A stretch of 64,000 nt of DNA from assembly GCF_013374995.1 (NCBI RefSeq), contig NZ_CP056030.1:5426501-5490500 (forward strand). The letters run 5' to 3'. Shown here piece by piece: positions 39,550-50,015 of this stretch. The DNA comes from Pseudomonas eucalypticola (GTDB lineage: Bacteria > Pseudomonadota > Gammaproteobacteria > Pseudomonadales > Pseudomonadaceae). How positions within the stretch are numbered: position 1 is the first letter of the stretch; every line of letters begins with the position of its first letter. The notes beneath the pieces were generated by a model. That model was not told the DNA's origin. It saw nothing but the letters and a program-made list of their open reading frames with translations, and ran no database searches. A program made the translations under genes and the position numbers.

Positions 39550-41151
39550 ATGCGTCATCATCACCTGGTTGCATCCCTATTGAGCGTCGGCCTGCTGGCC
39601 GAGATTCCGCTCGCCCACGCCAATGGCAAGAGCCTGGTATTTTGCTCCGAAGGCAGCCCTGCCGGCTTCGATATCGCCCAGTTCACCGGCGGTACCGACA
39701 ACGACGCGGCCGAGCCGTTGTACAACCGCCTGACCGAGTTCGAGCGCGGCGGCACCGCCGTGGTCCCAGGGCTGGCCACGCACTGGGATGTGTCCGAGGA
39801 CGGGCTGACGTATACCTTTCACCTGCGCGAAGGGGTGAAATTCCACAGCAACAAGGCCTTTACCCCCAGCCGCGACTTCAATGCCGACGACGTGCTGTTC
39901 AGCTTCAACCGCATGCTCGACCGCAACCACCCGTTCACCCAGGCCTACCCCACCGAATTTCCCTACTTCGGTTCAATGAGCCTGGACAAGAACATCGCCA
40001 AGGTGGAGAAAACCGGCCCCCACACCGTGGTGTTCACCCTGCGCAGTGTCGACGCTGCGTTCGTGCAGAACATCGCCATGAGCTTCGCCGCCATTCTTTC
40101 GGCCGAATACGCCGACCAACTGCTCAAGGCTGGCAAGGCCAGTGATATCAACCACAAGCCCATCGGTACCGGGCCTTTCGCACTGGCGCGCTACCAGAAG
40201 GATTCGCAGATCCGCTACAAGGCGCACGACCAGTACTGGGACCCCAGCAAGGTCAAGGTGGGACAGCTGATCTACTCGATCAACATCGACCCGTCGGTGC
40301 GCATCCAGAAGCTGCGCAAGAACGAATGCCAGGTCACCCTCAACCCACGCCCGGCCGACCTGGCGGTGCTGGAGGCTGACAGCAAGTTGAAGGTGCTGCA
40401 GGCGCCGGGCTACAACCTGGGCTACATCGCCTACAACGTGCAGCACCCACCGTTCGACAACCTCAAGGTGCGCCAGGCCATGGACATGGCCGTGAACAAG
40501 CAGGCCATCCTGGAGTCGGTGTACCAGCAAGCCGGGCAGCTGGCGGTCAATGCCATGCCGCCCACCCAGTGGTCTTACGACACCAGCATCAAGGACGCGC
40601 CATTCGATCCGGAAAAAGCCCGACAGCTGCTCAAGGAAGCCGGCATCAAGGAAGGTCATGAGTTCACCCTGTGGGCCATGCCGGTGCAGCGCCCCTACAA
40701 CCCCAACGCCAAGCTGATGGCGCAGATGCTTCAGGCCGACTGGGCGAAAGTGGGCCTCAAGGCCCGCATCGTCAGTTATGAGTGGGGCGAGTACCTCAAG
40801 CGCGCCAAGGCCGGCGAGCACGACGTGATCCTGATGGGTTGGACCGGCGACAACGGTGACCCCGACAACTGGCTGGGCACCCTGTACAGCTGCGACGCCA
40901 TTGGCAGCAACAACGCCGCCATGTGGTGCGACCCTGCCTATGACGCCCTGGTGAAGAAAGCCAAGACCCTCAACTACCAGGAGCAGCGCAGCGAGCTGTA
41001 CCTGCAGGCTCAGCGGCGGCTGAAAGAACAGGTGCCGATCACTCCGATCGCCCACTCCACCGTCAGCCAACCCATCAGCGCCAAGGTGCAGGACTTCAAG
41101 GTCAGCCCTTTTGGCCGCAACTCTTTTGACGGAGTGTCACTGACCGACTGA
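39550..41151 (+). CDS. dppA3: Di/tripeptide substrate-binding protein (DppA paralogue 3)
   Basis: A 533-aa paralogue with signal peptide (LLSVGLLAEIPLAHANG). It differs from paralogues 1 and 2 in the N-terminal lobe (DIAQFTGGTDNDAAEPLYNR instead of a DFDASAET motif), which may alter ligand choice. It precedes the porin gene as in P. aeruginosa dppA3-opdP. A 262-bp leader with two TTCGAA sites (39487-39492, 39520-39525) separates it from dppA2. Confidence 0.9.
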   Translation: MRHHHLVASLLSVGLLAEIPLAHANGKSLVFCSEGSPAGFDIAQFTGGTDNDAAEPLYNRLTEFERGGTAVVPGLATHWDVSEDGLTYTFHLREGVKFHSNKAFTPSRDFNADDVLFSFNRMLDRNHPFTQAYPTEFPYFGSMSLDKNIAKVEKTGPHTVVFTLRSVDAAFVQNIAMSFAAILSAEYADQLLKAGKASDINHKPIGTGPFALARYQKDSQIRYKAHDQYWDPSKVKVGQLIYSINIDPSVRIQKLRKNECQVTLNPRPADLAVLEADSKLKVLQAPGYNLGYIAYNVQHPPFDNLKVRQAMDMAVNKQAILESVYQQAGQLAVNAMPPTQWSYDTSIKDAPFDPEKARQLLKEAGIKEGHEFTLWAMPVQRPYNPNAKLMAQMLQADWAKVGLKARIVSYEWGEYLKRAKAGEHDVILMGWTGDNGDPDNWLGTLYSCDAIGSNNAAMWCDPAYDALVKKAKTLNYQEQRSELYLQAQRRLKEQVPITPIAHSTVSQPISAKVQDFKVSPFGRNSFDGVSLTD

Positions 41152-41228
41152 CCGTACAGGCCCAGAAGGTCCGGCCCTCGGCCGGGCACCTCCGCCCAGG
41201 GCAAGCCTTGCCACCATGAACGATGGCA

Positions 41229-41244
41229 AACGTTTGCAAACGTT
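41229..41244. promoter_or_regulatory. Perfect 16-bp palindrome AACGTTTGCAAACGTT upstream of opdP
   Basis: It is fully self-complementary and lies 70 bp before the porin ATG, within the 163-bp dppA3-opdP gap; a near copy precedes dppA2. The form resembles LacI-family operators (AAACG/CGTTT arms). The cognate regulator is unknown; none is encoded next to it. Confidence 0.5.
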
Positions 41245-41314
41245 GTTGTACCCAAAGTTGACCAGGCACCCGAATGTGCCCGGCATAAAAAAAAGAAAAC
41301 CAAGGAGCTTCACC

Positions 41315-42691
41315 ATGAACATAACAAGAAAAACCATGCTGGCATTGTCCATCAGCAGCCTGTCTGCCGTGGCCTTCGCCGACGAACCCAGCCAGGCCTT
41401 CACGCCCACCACGTTGAAGACCACCAGTGCCCAGGCCGAGGCTAACGGCTTCGTGGAAGACCAGAGCCTGTCGGGCTGGACACGCAACTGGTATGCCCGC
41501 GAACAGTCCAAACGGGGGCCACTGTTCACCCACAGCAAGGACGGCACCCGGGAGCCTATGAACAACCGTACCAACTGGCTGCAAGGTACCACGCTGAACT
41601 ACACCTCTGGTTTCACCCAGGGCACCGTCGGCTTCGGTGTCGAGGCGGCGATGTACAACGTGGTGGCGCTGGAGCGCGGCAGTGCCCGCAACGGTGGTTC
41701 CAACAACCGCACGCTGGCTGACAGCGACGGCGACACCGTGGGCCAGTGGAGCAAGCTGGGCCTGGGCAACGTCAAGGCGCGGGTCTCCAACACCACCCTC
41801 ACCCTGGGCCGCCAGGCCATGAACACGCCCATGGTCGCTACCATTGGCAACCGTGCCTTGCCGTCGAGCTTCGAAGGCGTGGCCATCGACAGCAAGGAAT
41901 TCAACAATTTGTCGTTTCAGGCCGGCACGTTTGACCGCGTGTCGCCGCGTACCGAGCAGAGCTTGAGCAAGTTCCGCACCGAATACGGCGCCACCGGCGT
42001 GGAAACCGACCGTGTCACCACCGCCGGCGCCAACTACCAGCCGTTCGAAAGCCTGACCACTACCCTGTTCGCCACCCAGGCCGATGATTTCTGGAACCAG
42101 TACTACTTCGGTGCCGAACATGTGCTGGGCGACAGCGCGGTAGTAAGCCTGACCACCGGCCTGAACTACTACAAGACCCGCGATACCGGCGCCCGCAAGA
42201 TGGGCAAGATCGACAACGACACCGGCAGCCTGTCGCTGACCGCCACGCACCAGGCCCACAGCCTGACCCTGGCGTACCAGCAGGTGAACGGCAACGAGTA
42301 CTTCGACTACCTGCACGAAACCAACGGCATCTTCCTGGCCAACTCCCTGCTGTCGGACTTCAACGGCCCGAACGAGAAGTCCTTCCAGGTGGCCTACGGC
42401 CTGAACATGGCCCAGTACGGCGTGCCGGGCTTGAAATTCAATGCCTACACCGCCCGCGGCTGGGGTATCGACGGTACCCACTACACCGGCACCGCCTACG
42501 ACGTGCGCAAGATGGATGGCGAGACCCACTATGAATATGGCGTGGGCACCAGCTACGTGATTCAGAGCGGCGCCCTGAAAGACACCAGCGTGCGGGCGAC
42601 CTACACCGCCCACCGCGCCAGTGCCAACCAGGCTGATGGCAGCCTGGACGAATTGCGGATCGTGACCACGATTCCATTCAACATTCTTTAA
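41315..42691 (+). CDS. opdP: OprD-family outer membrane porin (dipeptide-specific type)
   Basis: A 458-aa porin with signal peptide (MLALSISSLSAVAFA). OprD features: the early segment ANGFVEDQSLSGWTRNWYARE, GRQAMNTPMVATIGNRALP, and a strand-rich body ending in the aromatic-hydrophobic terminus TIPFNIL. It is embedded among dppA genes, so glycine-glutamate/dipeptide uptake (OpdP) is the likely role. AAGGAG lies 8 nt before the ATG at 41315. Confidence 0.88.
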   Translation: MNITRKTMLALSISSLSAVAFADEPSQAFTPTTLKTTSAQAEANGFVEDQSLSGWTRNWYAREQSKRGPLFTHSKDGTREPMNNRTNWLQGTTLNYTSGFTQGTVGFGVEAAMYNVVALERGSARNGGSNNRTLADSDGDTVGQWSKLGLGNVKARVSNTTLTLGRQAMNTPMVATIGNRALPSSFEGVAIDSKEFNNLSFQAGTFDRVSPRTEQSLSKFRTEYGATGVETDRVTTAGANYQPFESLTTTLFATQADDFWNQYYFGAEHVLGDSAVVSLTTGLNYYKTRDTGARKMGKIDNDTGSLSLTATHQAHSLTLAYQQVNGNEYFDYLHETNGIFLANSLLSDFNGPNEKSFQVAYGLNMAQYGVPGLKFNAYTARGWGIDGTHYTGTAYDVRKMDGETHYEYGVGTSYVIQSGALKDTSVRATYTAHRASANQADGSLDELRIVTTIPFNIL

Positions 42692-42702
42692 GTAAACCGA
42701 GG

Positions 42703-42742
42703 CAAGCTGCAAGCAAAAGCCGTTCGCGGTGCTTGCAGCTTG
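42703..42742 (+). repeat. 13-bp perfect hairpin between opdP and dppA4
   Basis: CAAGCTGCAAGCA and its exact complement enclose a 14-nt loop, just after the opdP stop and 33 bp before dppA4. There is no T tract. It may protect the porin mRNA 3' end or trim read-through. Confidence 0.6.
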
Positions 42743-42775
42743 AAGTTCAAAACCTGCAGCTCCCAGAGGGCCTAT

Positions 42776-44371
42776 ATGAAAGCGCTACCCCTTCGTGCCG
42801 CCATCGCGGCAGCCTTGTTCAGCGTGGCCGTCGGTATTTCGGCCAAGCCCCTGGTGGTCTGTACCGAAGCCAGCCCGGAAGGTTTCGACATCGTCCAATA
42901 CACGGCGGCCACCACCGCCGACGCGTCGTCGGAAACCCTGTTCAACCGCCTGGCCAGCTTCAAGCCCGGCACCACCGACATCGAACCGGACCTGGCGCAA
43001 AGCTGGGACATCAGCGCCGACGGCAAGCGCTACACCTTTCACCTGCGCAAGGGCGTGAAGTTCCAGACTACCGATTACTTCAAGCCCAGCCGCGACTTCA
43101 ACGCCGATGACGTGCTGTGGAGCTTCGAGCGCCAGCTCGACCCCAAGCACCCTTGGCACGACAAGGCCCCCATGGGCTTTCCCTATTTCGAAGCCATGGG
43201 CATGAAAGACCTGATCGACAGCATCGACAAGGTCGACGACTACACTGTTCGTTTCAACCTCAAGCGTCCCGAGTCGCCCTTCCTGAGGGACATGGCCATG
43301 GCCTTTGCGTCGATCTATTCCGCCGAATACGGCGACCAATTGCTCAAGGCAGGCAAGACCGGCGACATCAACAGCAAACCCATCGGTACCGGGCCATTCA
43401 TTCTGGTGCGCTACAACAAGGACGCGATGGTGCGCTACAAGGCCAACCCCGACTACTACAAGGGTGTGCCGCCCAGCGAAGCGCTGGTGTTCGCCATCAC
43501 CACCGACAGCAACGTACGCCTGCAGAAACTGCGCGCCAATGAATGCCAGGTGGCTGTGTACCCCAAGCCGGACGACATTCCCAGCATCAAGGCCGACCCG
43601 AACCTGCGCATCGACGAGATGGAAGCACTGATGACCAGCTACGTGGCCATCAACACCTCGCACAAATACCTGGGGGACGTGCGCGTGCGCCAGGCCATCG
43701 CCATGGCCCTGGACAAGCCCACCCTGGTCAAGACCCTGTTCGGTGAAGGGGGCGCCACCCAAGGCACCGGCCCCTACCCTCCGACCTTGCTGGGGTTCGA
43801 CAAGACCATCGTTGAGCCGCCCCATGACCTGGACAAGGCACGGGCGCTACTCAAGGAAGCCGGGGTGCCGACCGGCACCCGTTTCACCGTATTCGTGCGT
43901 AACGGTAGCGGCCCCACCAACCCCAACCCCACGCTCGCGGCCCAGTTGTTGCAGGCAGACCTTGCCAAGATCGGTCTCAACCTCGATATTCGCGTGTTCG
44001 AGTGGGGGGAAATGGTCAAGCGCCTGAAACAGGGCGAACACGACATGGCCTTCTACGGTTGGGCCGGCGACAACGGCGACCCCGACAATTTCCTCAGCCC
44101 CAACCTGAGCTGCGACGCAGCCAGCAGTGGGGAAAACGCGGCACGGTGGTGCAACAAGGAGTTCGACAGTCTGCTAGCCCAGGCACGCGCCAGCAGCGAC
44201 CCGACCGAACGCGCCCACGCGTACCAGCAAGCCCAGGCCATTTTCGCCCAGGACATTCCTTGGCTGAGCCTGGCTTACCCACGCTTATTCACTGCTTTGC
44301 GCAAAAACGTCGAGGGCTACCACATCAACCCCCTGACCAATAACAACTTCGCCACCACCCTGGTGAAGTAA
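42776..44371 (+). CDS. dppA4: Di/tripeptide substrate-binding protein (DppA paralogue 4, divergent)
   Basis: A 531-aa SBP with signal peptide (RAAIAAALFSVAVGISAKP). It is clearly more diverged than the other three: CTEASPEGFDIVQYTAATTADA, RVFEWGEMVKRLKQGE and NPLTNNNFATTLVK. It is the one nearest the permease genes. Start ATG at 42776, just upstream of the signal peptide, with AGAGGG upstream. Confidence 0.9.
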   Translation: MKALPLRAAIAAALFSVAVGISAKPLVVCTEASPEGFDIVQYTAATTADASSETLFNRLASFKPGTTDIEPDLAQSWDISADGKRYTFHLRKGVKFQTTDYFKPSRDFNADDVLWSFERQLDPKHPWHDKAPMGFPYFEAMGMKDLIDSIDKVDDYTVRFNLKRPESPFLRDMAMAFASIYSAEYGDQLLKAGKTGDINSKPIGTGPFILVRYNKDAMVRYKANPDYYKGVPPSEALVFAITTDSNVRLQKLRANECQVAVYPKPDDIPSIKADPNLRIDEMEALMTSYVAINTSHKYLGDVRVRQAIAMALDKPTLVKTLFGEGGATQGTGPYPPTLLGFDKTIVEPPHDLDKARALLKEAGVPTGTRFTVFVRNGSGPTNPNPTLAAQLLQADLAKIGLNLDIRVFEWGEMVKRLKQGEHDMAFYGWAGDNGDPDNFLSPNLSCDAASSGENAARWCNKEFDSLLAQARASSDPTERAHAYQQAQAIFAQDIPWLSLAYPRLFTALRKNVEGYHINPLTNNNFATTLVK

Positions 44372-44386
44372 AAAAGAAGAACACCT

Positions 44387-44413
44387 GCCCACACCCGCGA
44401 TCGGGTCGTGGGC
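44387..44413 (+). terminator. Hairpin between dppA4 and dppB
   Basis: GCCCAC-x2-CCG / CGG-x2-GTGGGC forms a GC-rich stem with a CGAT loop 16 bp after dppA4. It has no strong T run. Such hairpins often keep binding-protein mRNA more abundant than permease mRNA. Confidence 0.5.
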
Positions 44414-44450
44414 GGGCCATGCCTAACCGGCTGATGAGGTACCAATCAAG

Positions 44451-45461
<1,011 letters not shown>

Positions 45462-45471
45462 GGGCTCGAAC

Positions 45472-46383
45472 ATGACTACCCCAACCCCTGCGGTCGTTGT
45501 CGACCAAAGCCTGCTGTACCCATCGCCCTACAAGGAGTTCTGGCAAGCGTTCGCCAAGAACAAGGGTGCCGTCGCCGGCCTGGCGTTCATGCTGCTGATC
45601 ATCTTCTGCGCGCTGTTCGCGCCGTGGGTGGCGCCCCATGACCCCAGCGAGCAATTTCGTGATGCACTGCTGACCCCGCCCGTGTGGCTGCAGGGCGGCC
45701 AATGGCAGTACCTGCTGGGTACCGACGAGCTGGGCCGTGACCTGCTGTCACGGCTGATCCACGGTTCGCGCCTGTCGCTGCTGATCGGCCTGTCGTCGGT
45801 GGTGATGTCGCTGATCCCGGGTATCTTCCTGGGCCTGGTGGCCGGGTTCTTCCCGCGTGTCATGGGCCCCGGCATCATGCGCCTGATGGACGTGATGCTG
45901 GCCCTGCCCTCGCTGCTGCTGGCCGTGGCGATCGTCGCCATCCTCGGCCCAGGCCTGATCAACACCGTGATCGCCATCGCCGTGGTGTCGCTGCCGTCCT
46001 ACGTGCGCCTGACCCGCGCCGCGGTCATGGGCGAACTGAACCGCGACTACGTCACCGCCGCGCGCCTGGCCGGTGCCAGCCTGCCGCGCCTGATGTTCGT
46101 CACCGTGCTGCCCAACTGCATGGCGCCGCTGATCGTGCAGGCCACCCTGAGCTTCAGCTCGGCCATCCTCGACGCCGCCGCCCTGGGTTTCCTGGGCCTG
46201 GGCGTGCAGCCGCCCACCCCTGAGTGGGGCACCATGCTGGCCTCGGCCCGCGACTACATCGAACGTGCCTGGTGGGTGGTGAGCCTGCCTGGCCTGACCA
46301 TCTTGCTCAGCGTGCTGGCAATCAACCTGATGGGCGACGGACTGCGCGATGCGCTGGACCCGAAACTCAAGAATGCCGCCTGA
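45472..46383 (+). CDS. dppC: Dipeptide ABC transporter permease DppC
   Basis: A 303-aa permease with the N-terminal OppC_N segment ([19 protein letters not shown]), the loop [21 protein letters not shown] and the EAA motif [21 protein letters not shown]. It pairs with DppB. It ends 10 bp before dppD. Confidence 0.95.
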   Translation: MTTPTPAVVVDQSLLYPSPYKEFWQAFAKNKGAVAGLAFMLLIIFCALFAPWVAPHDPSEQFRDALLTPPVWLQGGQWQYLLGTDELGRDLLSRLIHGSRLSLLIGLSSVVMSLIPGIFLGLVAGFFPRVMGPGIMRLMDVMLALPSLLLAVAIVAILGPGLINTVIAIAVVSLPSYVRLTRAAVMGELNRDYVTAARLAGASLPRLMFVTVLPNCMAPLIVQATLSFSSAILDAAALGFLGLGVQPPTPEWGTMLASARDYIERAWWVVSLPGLTILLSVLAINLMGDGLRDALDPKLKNAA

Positions 46384-46393
46384 GGGAACGACC

Positions 46394-47362
46394 ATGTCAC
46401 TGTTGCAAATCAAGAATCTGAACGTGCGCTTTGGCGACGCCAAGGCGGTGCCCGTGGTCGACGGCCTGGACCTGTCCGTGGACAAGGGTGAAGTGCTGGC
46501 CATCGTCGGCGAGTCCGGTTCCGGCAAGTCCGTGACCATGATGGCGCTGATGGGCCTGATCGATCACCCGGGCATCATCACCGCCGACGCCCTGGCGTTC
46601 GACGGCCGCGATATGCTCAAGCTCAGCGCCCGGCAGCGTCGCCAAGTAGTGGGCAAGGACCTGGCAATGATCTTCCAGGACCCCATGACCGCGCTCAACC
46701 CCAGCTACACCGTGGGCTTCCAGATCGAAGAAGTGCTGCGCCAGCACCTGGGCCTGTCCGGCAAGGCCGCGCGCCAGCGTGCCCTGGAGCTGCTGAAGAA
46801 GGTGGAGATTCCCGGCGCCGAAAGCCGCCTGGACGCCTACCCGCACCAGTTGTCCGGCGGCATGAGCCAGCGCGTGGCAATCGCCATGGCCATCGCCGGC
46901 GAGCCCAAGCTGCTGATCGCCGACGAACCCACTACCGCCCTGGACGTGACCATCCAAGCGCAGATCATGGAGCTGCTGCTCAACCTGCAACGCGAGCAGA
47001 ACATGGCCCTGATCCTCATTACCCACGACCTCGCCGTGGTCGCCGAGACCGCCCAGCGCGTATGCGTGATGTACGCAGGCCAGGCGGTGGAAGTCGGCCA
47101 GGTGCCGCAGTTGTTCGATATCCCGGCCCACCCGTATACCGAAGCATTGCTCAAGGCGATCCCCGAGCACAGCGAAGGTGCCGAGCGCCTGGCCACGCTG
47201 CCCGGCATCGTGCCTGGCCGCTACGACCGGCCCCAGGGCTGCCTGCTGTCGCCGCGCTGCCCTTACGTGCAAGACAGCTGCCGCGCCCAGCGCCCCGGCC
47301 TGGACCCCAAGGCCCACAGCCTTGCCCGTTGCTTCTACCCGTTGAACCAGGAGGTGGCTTGA
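46394..47362 (+). CDS. dppD: Dipeptide ABC transporter ATP-binding protein DppD
   Basis: A 322-aa ATPase. Walker A GESGSGKS, signature [14 protein letters not shown] and Walker [13 protein letters not shown] are intact. The C terminus has the OppD_C region with the Cys pattern [14 protein letters not shown], which in this family can coordinate an Fe-S cluster. Start ATG at 46394; its stop overlaps the dppF start (TGATG). Confidence 0.95.
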   Translation: MSLLQIKNLNVRFGDAKAVPVVDGLDLSVDKGEVLAIVGESGSGKSVTMMALMGLIDHPGIITADALAFDGRDMLKLSARQRRQVVGKDLAMIFQDPMTALNPSYTVGFQIEEVLRQHLGLSGKAARQRALELLKKVEIPGAESRLDAYPHQLSGGMSQRVAIAMAIAGEPKLLIADEPTTALDVTIQAQIMELLLNLQREQNMALILITHDLAVVAETAQRVCVMYAGQAVEVGQVPQLFDIPAHPYTEALLKAIPEHSEGAERLATLPGIVPGRYDRPQGCLLSPRCPYVQDSCRAQRPGLDPKAHSLARCFYPLNQEVA

Positions 47363-48333
47363 TGGCCGTCGTACTCACTGCCCGCGACCTCACCCGTCAC
47401 TATGAGGTCTCCCGTGGCCTGTTCAAGGGCCACGCCCTGGTGCGCGCCCTCAACGGCGTATCGTTCGAACTCGAAGCCGGCAAGACCCTGGCCGTGGTCG
47501 GCGAGTCCGGGTGTGGCAAGTCCACCCTGGCCCGGGCGCTTACCCTGATCGAAGAGCCCACTGCCGGTTCGCTGAAAATAGCCGGCCAGGAAGTGCACGG
47601 CGCTACCAAGGCCGAGCGCAAGCAACTGCGCAAGGACGTGCAGATGGTCTTCCAGAGCCCCTATGCCTCGCTCAACCCGCGGCAGAAGATCGGTGACCAA
47701 CTGGGTGAACCGCTGCTGATCAACACCGACCTGAGCAAGGCCGAGCGCCGCGAAAAGGTCCAGGCGATGATGCAACAGGTGGGCCTGCGCCCCGAGCACT
47801 ACCAGCGCTACCCACACATGTTCTCCGGCGGCCAGCGCCAGCGCATCGCCCTGGCCCGTGCCATGATGCTGCAGCCCAAGGTGCTGGTGGCCGACGAACC
47901 GACCTCGGCACTGGACGTCTCCATCCAGGCCCAGGTACTGAACCTGTTCATGGACCTGCAGAAGGAGTTCAACACCGCCTACGTGTTCATCTCCCACAAC
48001 CTGGCGGTGGTACGCCACGTGGCTGATGACGTGCTGGTGATGTACCTCGGCCGCCCGGCGGAAATGGGTCCCAAAGAAGACATCTACAAACGCCCGCTGC
48101 ACCCTTACACCCAGGCGTTGTTGTCGGCCACCCCGACTATCCGGCCGGACCCGGCCAAGCCGAAGATCAAGATCGTCGGCGAACTGCCCAACCCGCTCAA
48201 CCCACCGTCGGGCTGCGCCTTCCATAAACGCTGCCCGCATGCCACCGAGCGTTGCGCCAGCGAAGTGCCCGAGCTGCGCCAGGTAGATACCCGTCAGGTG
48301 GCGTGCCACTATGCCGAGCAGTTTCTGAACTGA
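47362..48333 (+). CDS. dppF: Dipeptide ABC transporter ATP-binding protein DppF
   Basis: A 323-aa ATPase with Walker A GESGCGKS, signature FSGGQRQRIALARA, Walker B VLVADEPTSALD and the C-terminal GCAFHKRCPHATERC cluster. It couples with DppD to power DppBC. Coupled by a one-base stop/start overlap to dppD. It is the last gene of the dpp locus; a REPIN follows 26 bp later. Confidence 0.95.
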   Translation: MAVVLTARDLTRHYEVSRGLFKGHALVRALNGVSFELEAGKTLAVVGESGCGKSTLARALTLIEEPTAGSLKIAGQEVHGATKAERKQLRKDVQMVFQSPYASLNPRQKIGDQLGEPLLINTDLSKAERREKVQAMMQQVGLRPEHYQRYPHMFSGGQRQRIALARAMMLQPKVLVADEPTSALDVSIQAQVLNLFMDLQKEFNTAYVFISHNLAVVRHVADDVLVMYLGRPAEMGPKEDIYKRPLHPYTQALLSATPTIRPDPAKPKIKIVGELPNPLNPPSGCAFHKRCPHATERCASEVPELRQVDTRQVACHYAEQFLN

Positions 48334-48359
48334 TTCGCCTCTAAAGCAACTCCACTGTG

Positions 48360-48448
48360 TGTGGGACCGGGCGAAGCTCGGGAAGGGGACAATGCGTATT
48401 TCATGGAAGAACGCATTGCCTGTTTCCCGAGCTTCGCCCGGTCCCACA
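48360..48448. repeat. REPIN with 25-bp perfect arms after dppF
   Basis: Arms 48360-48384 and 48424-48448 are exact inverted copies (TGTGGGACCGGGCGAAGCTC...). The spacer contains a second pairing, CAATGCGT / ACGCATTG-like, so the RNA would fold into one long hairpin. Half or diverged copies occur at 5039, 21715 and 30348. REP doublets of this kind are mobilised by RAYT transposases; none is encoded here. Confidence 0.85.
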
Positions 48449-48525
48449 GAGTGACAGCCCCCCTGCGGTCGCCGTGGAATTTGCAGCTAATCTGAATTCC
48501 ATCCCCCTATCAATGGAGCAAGCCC

Positions 48526-49932
48526 ATGACAGCGTGGCGCGGCATCAGCCTATGGATGGACCAACTGGAAGACTCCCTCACGCCACGCCCGACGCTGGAA
48601 CACGACCTGGACGTCGACGTCGTCATCATTGGCGCCGGCTACACCGGCCTGTGGACCGCCTATTACCTCAAGCTGCAGGCCCCTGGCCTGAACATCGCCA
48701 TCCTCGAAGCCCAGACCGCCGGTTTTGGTGCTTCCGGCCGCAACGGCGGCTGGTTGATGGGCAACCTGCTCAACGATGATCGCCTGCTGGCGACACTGCC
48801 CGCCGAGCAGCGGCGTGCTTCGTTCGACTTGCTGCACGGCATTCCCGATGAAGTCGCCCAGGTGGCCGCCATCGAAGGCATCGACTGCCATTACCGCAAG
48901 GGCGGCGCGCTGTATTGCGCGGCCCGTTACCCTGAGCAGGAAACCAGCCAGCGCCAATACCTCGAACATCTGCACAAACTGGGGCTGGGCGACCAGGACT
49001 ACCGTTGGCTGACCCCGGCGCAGGTCGCCGACCAGGTGCGCGTTGACCGCTGCTATGGCGCGATCTTCACGCCGCACATGGCGACCATTCAACCGGCACG
49101 CCTGGCACGTGGCCTGGCGCGCACGGTGCAGCGCATGGGCGTGCGGCTATACGAGAACAGCCCTGTCACCGATTGGCAGCCCCGCCAGGTGCGCACGGCG
49201 AAGGCCACTGTGCGCAGCCACTGGGTGGTGCCGGCCGTGGAAGGCTACAGCGCCAACCTGCCGCCCCTGGGCCGGTATCACTTGCCGGTACAAAGCCTGC
49301 TGGTGGCCACCGAGCCATTGAGCGACGCGCAATGGCAAGGCATCGGCCTGGAACACGGCCAGGCCTTCGGCGAAGCCAGCCGCCAAGTCACCTATGGCCA
49401 ACGCTCCGCCGACGGCCGCCTGGTGTTCGGTGCCCGGGGTGGCTACCGTTTTGGCGGCCAACTGCGCCACGACTTCACCCTCAGCGACCAGGAAATCGGC
49501 CTGCGCCGCTACCTGTTCGGTGAACTGTTCCCGCAGCTCAAGGACGTGCGCATCACCCACGCCTGGGGTGGCAACCTGGGCATGGCCCGGCGCTTTCGCC
49601 CGCACATGCTCTGCGACCACGCCAGCGGCCTGGCGCTGGCCGGTGGCTACGGCGGCGAAGGCGTGGGGGCCAGCAACCTGGGCGGCCGCACCCTGGCGGC
49701 GCTGATACTGCAGCAGCACAACGAACTGGTGCGCCAGCCCTGGGTAACCTGCACGGGCGGCCTGGCCAACCTGAAAGCCTGGGAGCCGGAACCGTGCCGC
49801 TGGCTCGGCTACAACGCCATCATCAAGAGCTTCGTCCATGAAGACCAGACCCTGGCAAACCCGGCGGCCGCACCCTGGCGGCGGCAGCTGGCCAGCCGGT
49901 TGGCGGATGTGATGGAGGGGTTGATGCGGTGA
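48526..49932 (+). CDS. FAD-dependent amine/amino-acid oxidoreductase (DAO family, PuuB-like)
   Basis: A 468-aa DAO-superfamily flavoenzyme. The FAD-binding motif DVVIIGAGYTGLWTAYYL is near residues 32-49, followed by the acidic ribose contact IAILEAQTAGFGASGRNGGW. The C-terminal SGLALAGGYGGEGVGASNLGG closes the fold. Gamma-glutamylputrescine oxidase and related secondary-amine oxidases have this layout. The next gene is a PotF-like polyamine binder, which supports an amine substrate, but specificity is unproven. Confidence 0.82.
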   Translation: MTAWRGISLWMDQLEDSLTPRPTLEHDLDVDVVIIGAGYTGLWTAYYLKLQAPGLNIAILEAQTAGFGASGRNGGWLMGNLLNDDRLLATLPAEQRRASFDLLHGIPDEVAQVAAIEGIDCHYRKGGALYCAARYPEQETSQRQYLEHLHKLGLGDQDYRWLTPAQVADQVRVDRCYGAIFTPHMATIQPARLARGLARTVQRMGVRLYENSPVTDWQPRQVRTAKATVRSHWVVPAVEGYSANLPPLGRYHLPVQSLLVATEPLSDAQWQGIGLEHGQAFGEASRQVTYGQRSADGRLVFGARGGYRFGGQLRHDFTLSDQEIGLRRYLFGELFPQLKDVRITHAWGGNLGMARRFRPHMLCDHASGLALAGGYGGEGVGASNLGGRTLAALILQQHNELVRQPWVTCTGGLANLKAWEPEPCRWLGYNAIIKSFVHEDQTLANPAAAPWRRQLASRLADVMEGLMR

Positions 49933-50015
49933 GCCGCGAGCCGCCTCGATTCGCCCTGTCGACAATTCCCGAGCTGGCGTATGCTTCAGCAGCCTCTTTC
50001 TCAAGGCTTGTCCCA

